The notes below the pieces were generated by a model. The model did not search any database. It was not told the origin of the DNA and saw nothing but the letters and a program-made list of their open reading frames with translations. DNA of 64,000 nucleotides from Oceanobacillus arenosus (GTDB lineage Bacteria > Bacillota > Bacilli > Bacillales > Amphibacillaceae): positions 108,857-172,856 of the forward strand of contig NZ_PIOC01000023.1 of the NCBI RefSeq assembly GCF_003369575.1. The letters run 5' to 3'. Position 1 is the stretch's first letter; every line of letters starts with the position of its first letter. Made by a program: the position numbers and the translations under genes. This document shows positions 27,076 through 35,276 of this stretch, piece by piece.

Positions 27076-28218
27076 ATGATGGCTGTTAAAACTAGTGAGA
27101 AAGCATTAGACCATGTCATTGAAGAAATGATCGATGTTGTTGAAAATAGTAAAGATGAGATATTCTACATAAGCGAAGGAGCTCGTAAAGAACATGAACA
27201 GCTTGTGGCAGAGCTAAAAGTAACAAAAGAGAAAGTACTAAGACATATTGAAAATGGCGATCAGCTTGAGCAGAAAGTCTACTTTTCAAGGCAACGGTTA
27301 GCAGAAGTGAGCAAGTACTTTGATCGATATACCGAGGATCAGATTCGCGATGTATACGAGAAAACACATAAGATGCAAACAAAGCTAGCAATGCTGCGTC
27401 AGGAAGAACAAATCTTACGCGAAAAACGCGATGACTTGGAACGCAGACTCATTAATCTATCAAAGACAATTGAACGAGCGGAGAGTTTAGCGAGTAAGGT
27501 TTCTGTTATCTTAACCTATTTACAGGATGATTTTAAACAAGTAAATGAAATGATTGAAAATGCGAAGGAAAAACAGGCATTTGGTTTGGAAATTATCGAG
27601 GCCCAGGAAGAAGAACGGCGGAAGATTTCTAGAGAAATTCATGATGGTCCGGCGCAAATGCTCGCGAATATCTTGCTTCGCTCTGAGCTCATTGAGCGGT
27701 CTTATCGTAAAGGCGACGCTGAAGAAGCGTTAGCCGAAATAAAAAGTATTCGTAAGATGATTCGTTCGTCATTATATGAAGTAAGAAGAATTATTTATGA
27801 TTTAAGACCAATGGCACTTGATGATCTCGGGCTTGTACCGACAATTAAGAAATATATTGCGAACACTGCCGATTATAACAATTTAAAAATTGATTTTGTT
27901 GTAATTGGCGAAGAAACAAGATTAAATCAAAAGTACGAAATCGCCTTCTTTCGACTCGTTCAGGAATCCGTTCAGAATGCAATTAAGCATGCAGAAGCAG
28001 GATTGATTCAAGTAAAATTGGAAATCCGAAGAAATAGCCTGACAATGTTAATTAAGGATAATGGAAAAGGGTTTGATCCAAAAATAAAGAATGAAAAATC
28101 ATTTGGATTAATTGGCATGAAGGAACGGGTGGAAATGTTGGATGGCAGTCTATCAATCGATTCCGTCATTGGAAAAGGGACGACAATTAAAATTCAAGTT
28201 CCATATAAGCCAGTATAA
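27076..28218 (+). CDS. degS: Sensor histidine kinase DegS
   Basis: A soluble (cytoplasmic) kinase of 380 residues with no membrane helix. A long coiled-coil N-terminal sensor region (about 1-180) precedes the HisKA_3 box REIHDGPAQMLANILLRSEL with phosphorylated H189, the same number as in Bacillus subtilis DegS. A HATPase follows (ESVQNAIKHAEAG, DNGKGFDP, FGLIGMKERVEML). It phosphorylates DegU to control exoenzymes, motility and competence. GGTGGGA lies upstream of ATG 27076. Confidence 0.95.
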   Translation: MMAVKTSEKALDHVIEEMIDVVENSKDEIFYISEGARKEHEQLVAELKVTKEKVLRHIENGDQLEQKVYFSRQRLAEVSKYFDRYTEDQIRDVYEKTHKMQTKLAMLRQEEQILREKRDDLERRLINLSKTIERAESLASKVSVILTYLQDDFKQVNEMIENAKEKQAFGLEIIEAQEEERRKISREIHDGPAQMLANILLRSELIERSYRKGDAEEALAEIKSIRKMIRSSLYEVRRIIYDLRPMALDDLGLVPTIKKYIANTADYNNLKIDFVVIGEETRLNQKYEIAFFRLVQESVQNAIKHAEAGLIQVKLEIRRNSLTMLIKDNGKGFDPKIKNEKSFGLIGMKERVEMLDGSLSIDSVIGKGTTIKIQVPYKPV

Positions 28219-28332
28219 CGTGTATAATAAAAAATAGATGCATGTATATTAATGATTTAGTTTCGAACAATCTTCATCACTGTATATAAAATAGAGAATA
28301 TATAATGAAAAGAACCAGGGAGGAATAAAGCA

Positions 28333-29028
28333 ATGAATGAAGAAAAACGTATTCGCGTTGTTTTAATTGATGATCATAAATTGTTTCGTGAAGGGGTAAA
28401 ACGCATACTAGAGTTCGAACCTACTTTTGATGTAGTTGCAGAAGGGGAAGATGGGACAGAGGCTTCCAAATTAGTAAAAGAAAATAACCCAGATGTTGTG
28501 TTAATGGATATTAATATGCCGAATATGAATGGTGTGCAAGCAACTGCAGATCTTGTTCGGTATTTCCCTAATACTAAAGTGATTATCTTATCGATCCATG
28601 ATGATGAAAGTTATGTGACACATGCACTAAAAACAGGTGCACAGGGCTATCTTTTAAAAGAAATGGATTCCGATTCATTGATTGAAGCAATTAAAGTAGT
28701 GAGTGAGGGCGGCTCATATTTACATCCGAAAGTAACACATAATCTCGTTCAAGAATATCGCCGTCTTGCAAAAGAAAGTGCAATGAATAATAGTGTCGAC
28801 CATGGTATCGAATACCGCAAGCCACTGCACTTACTGACAAAACGCGAATGCCAAGTGCTTCAACTACTTGCAGATGGTAAGAGTAACCGTGCAGTCGCAG
28901 AAACATTATATATAAGTGAAAAAACGGTGAAAAACCATGTAAGTAATATTTTACAAAAAATGAATGTTAATGACCGTACACAAGCGGTTGTCTCAGCGAT
29001 TAAAAAGGGTTGGGTAGAGGTTATCTAA
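28333..29028 (+). CDS. degU: Response regulator DegU
   Basis: A 231-residue NarL/FixJ regulator. The receiver holds [14 protein letters not shown], the phospho-acceptor aspartate at 59 in [13 protein letters not shown], and the conserved lysine in [11 protein letters not shown]. The C-terminal LuxR-type helix-turn-helix is [20 protein letters not shown] then [20 protein letters not shown]. It controls degradative enzymes, flagella and competence (comK). It follows degS by 114 bases, which leaves room for its own promoter. A strong terminator follows. Confidence 0.95.
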   Translation: MNEEKRIRVVLIDDHKLFREGVKRILEFEPTFDVVAEGEDGTEASKLVKENNPDVVLMDINMPNMNGVQATADLVRYFPNTKVIILSIHDDESYVTHALKTGAQGYLLKEMDSDSLIEAIKVVSEGGSYLHPKVTHNLVQEYRRLAKESAMNNSVDHGIEYRKPLHLLTKRECQVLQLLADGKSNRAVAETLYISEKTVKNHVSNILQKMNVNDRTQAVVSAIKKGWVEVI

Positions 29029-29049
29029 AACTTAAATTCGACTAATATT

Positions 29050-29096
29050 AAATTACTTCAATAGCTTTGATAGTATTGGAGTAATTTTTTTTTTGT
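29050..29096 (+). terminator. Terminator after degU
   Basis: AAATTACTTCAATA (29050-29063) pairs with TATTGGAGTAATTT (29074-29087), with one G-U pair, followed by a long T run. Confidence 0.9.
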
Positions 29097-29216
29097 AAAC
29101 GAAATTACCTAGGAATGCTTTTTTTGGCATTATCATGTAAAATATAGGCGAACTAATATATTCCCTTAATAATAAGTAAAAAGGGCAATTTTTACGTAGA
29201 GGAGTGAAGGTATTCG

Positions 29217-30059
29217 ATGAAAATTGCTGTGATGACAGATAGTACGGCCTATCTTCCAGTCGATATAATGGAAGAGCTCAATATTCATATGGTTCCACTA
29301 AGCGTTGTGTTCGAAGGCACATCTTATGAAGAAGAAATTGATATTAAGTATGAAGAATTTTATCAAAAGATTAAAGAAGTGAAGGAATTGCCAACGACTT
29401 CACAACCATCCATAGGGCTAATAACAACAAAGCTTGAAGCGCTTGCGACAGATTATGATGCAGTAATTGCCATTCATATTTCCAGTGGGATCAGTGGTAC
29501 ATATCAAGCAGTTATTACTGCTGGAAGCATGGTAGAAGGCATTAAGGTGTATCCCTATGATTCTGAACTTAGCTGCATGGGACTAGGATTCTACGTACTT
29601 GAAGCTGCAAAAATGGCAAAGGAAAATAAAACTTCCGAAGAAATTCTTGCAAGACTTGATGAAATGAAACAGAGTATGCGCGCATACTTTATGGTTGAGG
29701 ACCTTAGCAATCTTCATCGCGGTGGTCGACTCAATGGTGCGCAAGCAATTGTTGGAAGTCTTTTGCAAGTAAAACCAATCCTGCATTTTGTTGATAAAGT
29801 AATTGTTCCATTTGAAAAAATCCGCACAACGAAAAAGGCCCTGAATAGAATCATGGGCATGCTTGAGGAAGACGCAGCAAAAGGAAACGAGTTAAGTGTA
29901 TCATTTATCCACGCCAATAATAAGCAAGGTGCCATAGAGTTACGTGATGCGTTTATCGAAAAGTACCCTAAGAGTGACACGTCAATCAACTACTTTGGCC
30001 CAGTCATCGGAACCCATTTAGGGGAAGGCTCACTCGGAGTCGTATGGTATCAAAAGTAG
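29217..30059 (+). CDS. degV: DegV family fatty-acid-binding protein
   Basis: A 280-residue two-domain protein of the DegV/FakB family, which binds a fatty acid and presents it to a FakA-type kinase. Signature stretches are MTDSTAYLPVDIMEELNIHM, the PTTSQPS loop, HISSGISGTYQA, and a second domain with HRGGRLNGAQA and a C-terminal GPVIGTHLGEGSLG. It lies between degSU and comFA, exactly the Bacillus subtilis position of the yviA/degV gene. Confidence 0.92.
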   Translation: MKIAVMTDSTAYLPVDIMEELNIHMVPLSVVFEGTSYEEEIDIKYEEFYQKIKEVKELPTTSQPSIGLITTKLEALATDYDAVIAIHISSGISGTYQAVITAGSMVEGIKVYPYDSELSCMGLGFYVLEAAKMAKENKTSEEILARLDEMKQSMRAYFMVEDLSNLHRGGRLNGAQAIVGSLLQVKPILHFVDKVIVPFEKIRTTKKALNRIMGMLEEDAAKGNELSVSFIHANNKQGAIELRDAFIEKYPKSDTSINYFGPVIGTHLGEGSLGVVWYQK

Positions 30060-30156
30060 AACAATATTTATATGACACCTTCAATGCATGGATGTAGTTA
30101 CCTAGTTCTTGTTATGTAGCGTAGTTTTTTTGAAATAGATAATAGTGATAAGTTGA

Positions 30157-30467
30157 TGTAAAGTGCGGACTAGTGACAATTGTAATTTTAGATTTTGCCA
30201 ACAGTTACTATTCGTACGAGGGTCTCCAGTATTTTGCTACAATCGACGTCGATAGTCAGTGGTTTTGTCATTCTTTTGACGCTAGATTCTGCACTACCCC
30301 CAGCGGAAAAAATACACGAAGACTCCTGCGGGAAGAAGAGCCTAGGTGAGACTCTGAAGTGCGATAGCACAAAGAGGCTCACCAGCTCCCCGCGGAAAGC
30401 GAAGTGTATTTTTGGAGCGGTGGATTAGGTAGCAAAATATCATCCTAAGTTAGTCCGCACTTTATCT
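30157..30467 (+). repeat. Dispersed non-coding element with terminal inverted repeats, copy 2
   Basis: The element is about 311 bp. The left end TAAAGTGCGGACTAGT and right end TTAGTCCGCACTTTA are inverted repeats. Inside, CAGCGGAAAAAATACACGAA, GAAGAAGAGCCTAGGTGAGA and GGCTCACCAGCTCCCCGCGG match copy 1 (8450-8797) in the same direction. It sits between degV and comFA and fills most of this 470-base gap. It carries no credible gene. Confidence 0.85.
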
Positions 30468-30529
30468 AAATAGGTAACATGCAACTAGCAATTAAAAATA
30501 AGTCTAATAAATAGAATGGAAGTGACAAG

Positions 30530-30988
30530 ATGTATGGAAACCAACCACTTCCTGAAAACCTTCAACTAGATAAACTCTCCTTTTTATTTTCAGGAAAACT
30601 CCTCTTACGGAAAGAAATCCCACTCCAGGATGATTATTTTCAACAGCTGCTTGAAGCAAAACTATTCATCCCAGTCAAATCAATTATTAAGAAAAACTTT
30701 TCGCATCTATGTATGCGCTGTGGTAATCAGAAGTCAAGTTTATTTGCACCGATTCCATGCTACCAATGTAAGAAAACCCATCTCTATTGTCGTAAATGTA
30801 TCGAAATGGGACGCATACTTGAATGTGAACCACTCTTTGAATGGAATGGCCCAAAAGCCCCGTGGATACAACATGAAACACCGAGCACTTGGGAAGGAGA
30901 ACTGACTGTTGCACAACAAAAAGCAGCTACACGAATGGTGCAGGCGATAATGAATCAGGAGGATGAACTCCTTACGTGGGCCGTTTGA
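30530..30988 (+). pseudogene. comFA: 5' part of comFA, cut by the prophage just before Walker A
   Basis: ComFA is the cytoplasmic DEAD-type DNA translocase needed to take up single-stranded DNA during natural transformation. The visible 152 residues contain its N-terminal four-cysteine zinc finger (CMRCGNQ, CYQCKKTHLYCRKC) and run to WEGELTVAQQKAATRMVQAI then MNQEDELLTWAV, where GxGKT should follow. Instead a TGA at 30986-30988 ends the frame and prophage DNA begins. The rest of comFA should lie beyond the right end of the prophage. Excision would restore the gene. Confidence 0.92.
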
Positions 30989-30990
30989 AT
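30970..30990. other. Left attachment junction (attL) of the prophage
   Basis: comFA homology ends within the TGGGCCGT (30977-30984) that encodes W-A-V of the helicase motif I; from there on the reading leaves the family. A large serine integrase gene ends 32 bases away, as is usual for att sites of this class. The crossover dinucleotide cannot be fixed without the right junction; a GT at 30983-30984 is possible. Confidence 0.65.
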
Positions 30991-31019
30991 AGCCAAACAT
31001 GAATACGTAGAAAGAAGCA

Positions 31020-32372
31020 TTAAAAATTCCAGGAAATATCTATATCTTCCCCGTTGATACTAATCTGTTTCACAAGTTTCTGAATAGCAGCTCGTTTTGT
31101 AGGAAAATCAGATTTTGTTAAATTGGTTACAAGATTATCTATTTCTTCATCTGAAATTACATTTTGCGCGGCGGAGTTTTCTTTTTGCCTTTTTAATATT
31201 TCATCTTTCTCTGTGTTGTAAATTTCAATTTGCTTATCGAGAGTCTGTTTCGGGATAGTTCCTTCCGCATATAATCCAAGTACACGTTCGATCTTTTCGG
31301 TAACTTTTTTAATTTGAACTTCGTAATTTACTTTTTTTATTTTAGGTGTCCCGTTTTTCTTACCTATTGACAAAAATTGTATTTCTTTAATAATAATTTC
31401 TTCAAGCTTTTTTGAATTCCAGTTTTTATTTGTGCATTTATGACCGTATTCGATTGGGAATCTTCTGGCTTTGCATAGGTAATATCTATATTTATAAACT
31501 TTATCTTTCCGCCTATCAGTTGTAGTATATGTAACAAATTTCTCACCACAGCAACTACAAGTGATAAGGCCTGCCAGTAGGCTTTCTTTCGCTTTTTGGG
31601 CATTGGCTCCTTTATGCATTTCCAATAACGCTTGTACTCGATCATATTGTTCTTCAGCTATAAACGCTTCATGCCTGCCTTTGTAGTGTTCACCAGCGAA
31701 GCTTACATACCCTACATATAATCTATTAGCCAATATATCCCTGTATCGTCTAAACCGCCACACATTGTACCCTAGTAATTTTAATTCTTTTTGTACCTTA
31801 GTAATAGAGTGATATCGTTCGTACAGGTCAAAAGCAAGCTGCACGTGCTTTTTTTCATCTGGTTTTGTTACTAGTTCCCCATCTACCCTAGCGTAGCCAG
31901 CAGGGTCGTAATCGCCGCCCATACCCCTATATCCATCTTCTGCTCGTTTAATGTGCCCGTTTCTCATACGTTCAGCAATGTTTTCACGTTCCAGTTGCGC
32001 AAATACTGACAGAATACCTATCATCGCTCGCCCAAATGGGGATGATGTGTCCAGTGTTTCTGTTAAGGAGACGAACTCAACATTATTTTTAAGAAACGTA
32101 TCCTCTATTAATTCTAGCGTATCTTTTTGAGATCTTGATAGTCTGTCTAATTTATACACCATAACTACGTCGATTTCTTTAATATCGCTTATCATTCTTT
32201 GTAGGTCCGGACGATCTGTATTGGATCCACTGAAACCTCCATCTATGTAAAAATCGTATATTTCCCATCCTTTTGATTTACAATAAGCTTCAAGTTTTTC
32301 TTTTTGCGATGGGATACTATAATTTTCAATTTGTTCACGGGTAGAAACCCTTATGTAAAGCGCTGCTTTCAT
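31020..32372 (-). CDS. int: Large serine recombinase (prophage integrase)
   Basis: A 450-residue site-specific recombinase. The catalytic domain begins AALYIRVSTREQ with nucleophile S10, followed by GGFSGSNTDRPDLQRMI and VYKLDRLSRSQKDTLELIED. A recombinase domain (GYARVDGELVTKPDE) follows, then a zinc-ribbon (ITCSCCGEKF with later cysteines at YYLCKAR and GHKCTN), and a coiled coil near the C-terminus. This is the phiC31/A118-like layout. It is 13 bases behind the repressor gene on the same strand, so it is probably read from the repressor promoter. Confidence 0.95.
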   Translation of the reverse strand: MKAALYIRVSTREQIENYSIPSQKEKLEAYCKSKGWEIYDFYIDGGFSGSNTDRPDLQRMISDIKEIDVVMVYKLDRLSRSQKDTLELIEDTFLKNNVEFVSLTETLDTSSPFGRAMIGILSVFAQLERENIAERMRNGHIKRAEDGYRGMGGDYDPAGYARVDGELVTKPDEKKHVQLAFDLYERYHSITKVQKELKLLGYNVWRFRRYRDILANRLYVGYVSFAGEHYKGRHEAFIAEEQYDRVQALLEMHKGANAQKAKESLLAGLITCSCCGEKFVTYTTTDRRKDKVYKYRYYLCKARRFPIEYGHKCTNKNWNSKKLEEIIIKEIQFLSIGKKNGTPKIKKVNYEVQIKKVTEKIERVLGLYAEGTIPKQTLDKQIEIYNTEKDEILKRQKENSAAQNVISDEEIDNLVTNLTKSDFPTKRAAIQKLVKQISINGEDIDISWNF

Positions 32373-32385
32373 TTTTACTCCCTCC

Positions 32386-33015
32386 TTAGTATTGTTTAAA
32401 TGCGCCGATAACTTTACCGATAATCGTTACTTCTGTTTTTTCTAAGTTAATTATTTCGGGATAATAAGATTCGTCAGTACTCATCGGTATTAAAGTTAAT
32501 AAGTTGTCTTTGACGTTTATTTTTTTAACTGTTGCTTCGTCTCCGTTTACCAATACCGCTGCAATGTCTCCATTTTCAGCTTCTACATCGCGATCAATTA
32601 ACACAAAGCTTTCATTCGCAAATTCACGATTCATGCTTTCGCCCTTTACTTTCAAATAAAACACGTTTCTATCAGCTAAACTCATCATTGGTAAACCTGG
32701 AGCATACCCTAATAGGTTTTCTTCAGCAAAAATCGGCGTGCCTGCTGCGATAGTACCTACTATAGGAATTAAATCGGTAGGAATATGTATTTCTTCATTT
32801 ACGTTTAATCCTAACAAATCGTCTAAAGACACTTCAAAGTATGAGGCCAAAACATTTGCAGAAACATTCGTCGCAGTTTTGCCGTTTTCGTATTTTGAAA
32901 GCATGCCCTTACTAAATTTAGTATCATATTTTAAATTAATATCCTTTGCCAATTCTTCCAGAGACATATTTTTAGACTTTCTTAACCTCTTTAAATTTGA
33001 ACTGAAATCGCCCAC
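32386..33015 (-). CDS. LexA-like (S24) phage repressor
   Basis: A 209-residue lysogeny repressor. The N-terminal XRE domain is LRKSKNMSLEELAKDINLKY then KGMLSKYENGKTATN. The C-terminal S24 peptidase has serine S127 (KGESMNREF) and lysine K164 (ATVKKI), with a likely self-cleavage site A91-G92 (GTIAAGTPIF). RecA-stimulated cleavage would couple prophage induction to the SOS response. Its promoter and operators lie in 33059-33177. Confidence 0.93.
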   Translation of the reverse strand: MGDFSSNLKRLRKSKNMSLEELAKDINLKYDTKFSKGMLSKYENGKTATNVSANVLASYFEVSLDDLLGLNVNEEIHIPTDLIPIVGTIAAGTPIFAEENLLGYAPGLPMMSLADRNVFYLKVKGESMNREFANESFVLIDRDVEAENGDIAAVLVNGDEATVKKINVKDNLLTLIPMSTDESYYPEIINLEKTEVTIIGKVIGAFKQY

Positions 33016-33058
33016 TTCTATCTATCTCCCTCTACCAAAAATAATATTTTATAACGCT

Positions 33059-33087
33059 ATTATATAGGAAGTGTTTCTATATAGCAA
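33059..33087 (-). promoter_or_regulatory. Leftward promoter for the repressor (and integrase)
   Basis: On the minus strand TTGCTA (from 33087-33082), a 17-base spacer, then a perfect TATAAT (33064-33059). Operator-like O1 lies over its -35 and spacer, so the repressor may control its own synthesis. Confidence 0.7.
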
Positions 33088-33088
33088 C
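33073..33088. promoter_or_regulatory. Operator-like site O1
   Basis: GTTTCTATATAGCAAC, an imperfect copy of the palindrome GTTTCTAATTAGAAAC, placed in the leftward promoter. Confidence 0.6.
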
Positions 33089-33117
33089 AACTATTGTTAA
33101 AAAGACGATAAAAGTTG

Positions 33118-33146
33118 TTGACTTAGAAACTTAGTTGCTCTATTAT
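33118..33146 (+). promoter_or_regulatory. Rightward early promoter (lytic)
   Basis: TTGACT (33118-33123), a 17-base spacer, and TATTAT (33141-33146), about 55 bases upstream of the Cro-like gene. An operator-like site lies inside the spacer. Confidence 0.75.
33124..33138. promoter_or_regulatory. Operator-like site O2
   Basis: TAGAAACTTAGTTGC contains both half sites (GAAAC and GTTGC) in inverted arrangement and lies between -35 and -10 of the rightward promoter. Confidence 0.45.
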
Positions 33147-33161
33147 AAGAGTACACCAAGG

Positions 33162-33177
33162 GTTTCTAATTAGAAAC
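33162..33177. promoter_or_regulatory. Operator-like site O3, perfect palindrome
   Basis: GTTTCTAATTAGAAAC is a perfect 16-base palindrome just downstream of the rightward -10, where bound repressor would block transcription. Confidence 0.75.
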
Positions 33178-33201
33178 TAACAGAAGAAAGAAGGTGAGAA
33201 A

Positions 33202-33417
33202 TTGCCTGGATATAACAAGTTTAAAGGGTACCTAGTCGAAAAAGGTATTAAGCAACAAGAGATTGCTGACCTATTAGAAATGGATAGGAATAGATTCAAT
33301 TTAATCCTAAATGGACAACGAGAAAAAGATTTTAAGGTCCAAGAGATTATTAAGATTTGTAACCATCTAAGTATCAGCGCAGAAAAGTTTTTTTTTAATC
33401 AAAAGGTTTCTAAGTAG
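33202..33417 (+). CDS. Cro-like XRE regulator
   Basis: A 71-residue helix-turn-helix protein (KFKGYLVEKGIKQQEIADLL, then EMDRNRFNLILNGQ). It is divergent from the repressor and is the first gene of the rightward early unit, the position of Cro. TTG 33202 follows AAGAAGGTGAG. An operator-like sequence covers its last codons and stop (33406-33421), so it or the repressor could act there as well. Confidence 0.8.
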   Translation: MPGYNKFKGYLVEKGIKQQEIADLLEMDRNRFNLILNGQREKDFKVQEIIKICNHLSISAEKFFFNQKVSK

Positions 33418-33421
33418 AAAC
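33406..33421. promoter_or_regulatory. Operator-like site O4 at the 3' end of the cro-like gene
   Basis: GTTTCTAAGTAGAAAC is near-identical to O3 with one asymmetry. It includes the TAG stop of the cro-like gene and precedes the next gene's Shine-Dalgarno sequence. Confidence 0.6.
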
Positions 33422-33437
33422 TATATGAGGTGGTGAA

Positions 33438-33632
33438 GTGAATTTAAAAATAACAAGCATTAGCTTGGAAGGTCATGAAATCAAAGTACCAGAAGGTCTA
33501 AGCGAGTTACTTAATAACGGTAACGGGTGGGGGATTAGAGATAAAGAACTGAATACTCAGTACACCCGTGAGGTCATTAAACAAGGAGGTAACCTCGTTA
33601 CAAAATTGAGAAGGAGGTATCCCAATGACTAA
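33438..33632 (+). CDS. Hypothetical early phage protein
   Basis: A 64-residue protein with GTG start 33438 after GAGGTGGTG. The ending REVIKQGGNLVTKLRRRYPN is basic. No family is recognised. It overlaps the next gene by eight bases, which supports both as coding. Confidence 0.55.
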   Translation: MNLKITSISLEGHEIKVPEGLSELLNNGNGWGIRDKELNTQYTREVIKQGGNLVTKLRRRYPND

Positions 33633-33897
33633 GTTAACAATGTTTCTTGAAAAGGATCAGGAACAAGCCAAATCAGAATTAGATAAATACGATGCTAACT
33701 TTATTAGCGCTTTGAATCTTGTCGCTCAGGGAGAATTTGGAGAAGCAGCCGATCAACATCGTAAGGTTGCTCAAAGCTTAGAAAAATTGGAGAAGTTGAA
33801 AGCTACTAAGGAGCTATGCGACACTGCCTGGTTGATTCTCAAACAAATTGAGGGTAGGCAGAAGCAGGACGAACTGTTGGAAAGGCTAAGGCGATGA
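33625..33897 (+). CDS. Hypothetical early phage protein, helical
   Basis: A 90-residue charged, fully helical protein (YDANFISALNLVAQGEFGEA onward) with a TPR-like look but no clear repeat. AGGAGG precedes ATG 33625. Its stop overlaps the start of the next small gene (ATGA). The function is unknown. Confidence 0.6.
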   Translation: MTKLTMFLEKDQEQAKSELDKYDANFISALNLVAQGEFGEAADQHRKVAQSLEKLEKLKATKELCDTAWLILKQIEGRQKQDELLERLRR

Positions 33898-33989
33898 AAC
33901 GTATTGCCGAGTCGAATTGGTTTTATATAGTGCTAGCAGTTGTGTTTGTTTATGCATTTCCGATTGTTGCTTTGATTGTTACGAAGTAA
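33894..33989 (+). CDS. Very small membrane peptide
   Basis: A 31-residue frame: a short polar N-terminus (MKRIAESN), then one hydrophobic helix (WFYIVLAVVFVYAFPIVALI). ATG 33894 overlaps the previous stop (ATGA), which suggests translational coupling. Such peptides are common in phage early regions; no role can be named. Confidence 0.5.
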   Translation: MKRIAESNWFYIVLAVVFVYAFPIVALIVTK

Positions 33990-34005
33990 AGAAAGGGGAT
34001 TGGCA

Positions 34006-34392
34006 ATGAATGTATATGAGTCAATGGAACTAACGAAAAAATATGGAGTTTGTCCTGAATGTGGGAATGACAAAGTGGGTGGCGAACCCTCACAAGGCGC
34101 ATTAATTATTCAAGATGAAGTGTTTACTCGTAGTTGTAAATGTGGTTGGAAGGTCGTTATTGACCGCAGAATCAAGTGTTGTGCTTACATGACCAACAAG
34201 CGAAAAGGCAAAACAACAGGTATCTACGAGGTATCTATTCATGGTCAAGGGCATAAATACTTGCCTCTAAATGATCTTAAAGAATTAGCAGGAGTAAAAC
34301 GTGTCAATCAAACAGCAAAAATTGAAGATTGGTTAAATACAACTGAAGGTCGTAAGTGGGCTTTAGAGGTAAAACCAGCAAGCATTTATTAG
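34006..34392 (+). CDS. DUF3797-type zinc-finger phage protein
   Basis: A 128-residue protein. The N-terminus has two cysteine pairs, KYGVCPECGNDKVGG and RSCKCGWKVVID, a zinc-ribbon typical of DUF3797 phage proteins. The remainder holds a conserved basic region. ATG 34006 follows GAAAGGGGA; an in-frame codon at 33976 lies inside the previous gene. The function of the family is not known. Confidence 0.7.
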   Translation: MNVYESMELTKKYGVCPECGNDKVGGEPSQGALIIQDEVFTRSCKCGWKVVIDRRIKCCAYMTNKRKGKTTGIYEVSIHGQGHKYLPLNDLKELAGVKRVNQTAKIEDWLNTTEGRKWALEVKPASIY

Positions 34393-34431
34393 TTCGCAGT
34401 TTGACTAAGCCTTTTAAGGAGGTGAGAAAAG

Positions 34432-34653
34432 ATGGATAAAAAACTCTACTACTTCACATTTGGAGCAGGGCAACCGTTAGATGGTCATTGCCAACCGATT
34501 TTAGCAAAAGATTTGGTCGAAGCTAGAGAAACGATGTTCATGAATTACGGTAACAAATGGTCGTTCCAGTATACGGAAGAAGAGTGGGACAAGCACAAAG
34601 CACATGGTTTCTTCAGAGGAACAATATTGCTTGATCCAATTGAATCAATTTAA
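34432..34653 (+). CDS. Hypothetical phage protein
   Basis: A 73-residue protein (KLYYFTFGAGQPLDGHCQPI onward) with a strong AGGAGGTG before ATG 34432. It looks like a small single-domain cytoplasmic protein found in the early regions of Bacillota phages. The function is unknown. Confidence 0.65.
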   Translation: MDKKLYYFTFGAGQPLDGHCQPILAKDLVEARETMFMNYGNKWSFQYTEEEWDKHKAHGFFRGTILLDPIESI

Positions 34654-34668
34654 GGAGGTGGGAAACGA

Positions 34669-34737
34669 TTGACCAAAGGAAGCTTCATTGGTGCACTAAT
34701 CATCGCATCATTAATTGTACTAGTCATCAATATGTAA
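34669..34737 (+). CDS. Very small membrane peptide
   Basis: A 22-residue frame, MTKGSFIGALIIASLIVLVI then NM: nearly one bare membrane helix. The TTG start follows an excellent AAGGAGGTGGG at ideal spacing, the main support for it being a gene. Confidence 0.45.
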   Translation: MTKGSFIGALIIASLIVLVINM

Positions 34738-34811
34738 AAAGACCACTTTGCAGAGTGGCCCGTCAGGAATGTATGTAAATTCAGTATATCACGAGAGGGG
34801 AAATATAAAAA

Positions 34812-35276
34812 ATGGAAATTACATTAAAAATAGAAGCACCAGGTCTAGAAGGTGCTATTCATACACTTGCCCAGGTTTTAGCAAATTACGAAATGCCAGT
34901 AAATATTGATGGAGGACAAGCTGCAGCAATTATAGAAGCGCAACCTGCTCAGCAAGCACCAGTTCAACAAGCGCCGCAACAACCGGTTCAACAGCAAGCA
35001 CCAGTACAGCAACCTGAGCCGATTCAACAAACACCAGTGCAACATCCGGTACCTGTAGCTCAACAAGCTCCAGTACAACAGGCGGTACCTACTACCAATC
35101 CTGTTTATACAATAGATCAGCTTGCAGTTGCTGCTACTCAATTAATGGATGCTGGTAAGCGTGATGAATTAATTGGTCTACTTGGTCAATTCAATGTACA
35201 GGCACTTACTGCATTACCGCAGGAGCAATTTGGGGCATTCGCTACTAGATTACGAGAATTAGGTGCAAAGCTATGA
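34812..35276 (+). CDS. Phage protein with Gln/Pro-rich low-complexity linker
   Basis: The 154-residue protein has an N-terminal segment (EITLKIEAPGLEGAIHTLAQ), then a QAPVQQ-type low-complexity stretch of about 55 residues, and a C-terminal helical domain (YTIDQLAVAATQLMDAGKRD onward). The linker composition matches the C-terminal tail of the DUF2815 protein three genes downstream. Its stop overlaps the DUF2800 gene, so it belongs to the replication/recombination module. The function is unknown. Confidence 0.7.
   Translation: MEITLKIEAPGLEGAIHTLAQVLANYEMPVNIDGGQAAAIIEAQPAQQAPVQQAPQQPVQQQAPVQQPEPIQQTPVQHPVPVAQQAPVQQAVPTTNPVYTIDQLAVAATQLMDAGKRDELIGLLGQFNVQALTALPQEQFGAFATRLRELGAKL

Noticed and set aside
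34741..34764. Hairpin GACCACTT/AGTGGCC after the small membrane peptide
   Set aside because: The T run lies on the minus strand side only, where no gene needs a terminator; it would not stop the rightward operon.
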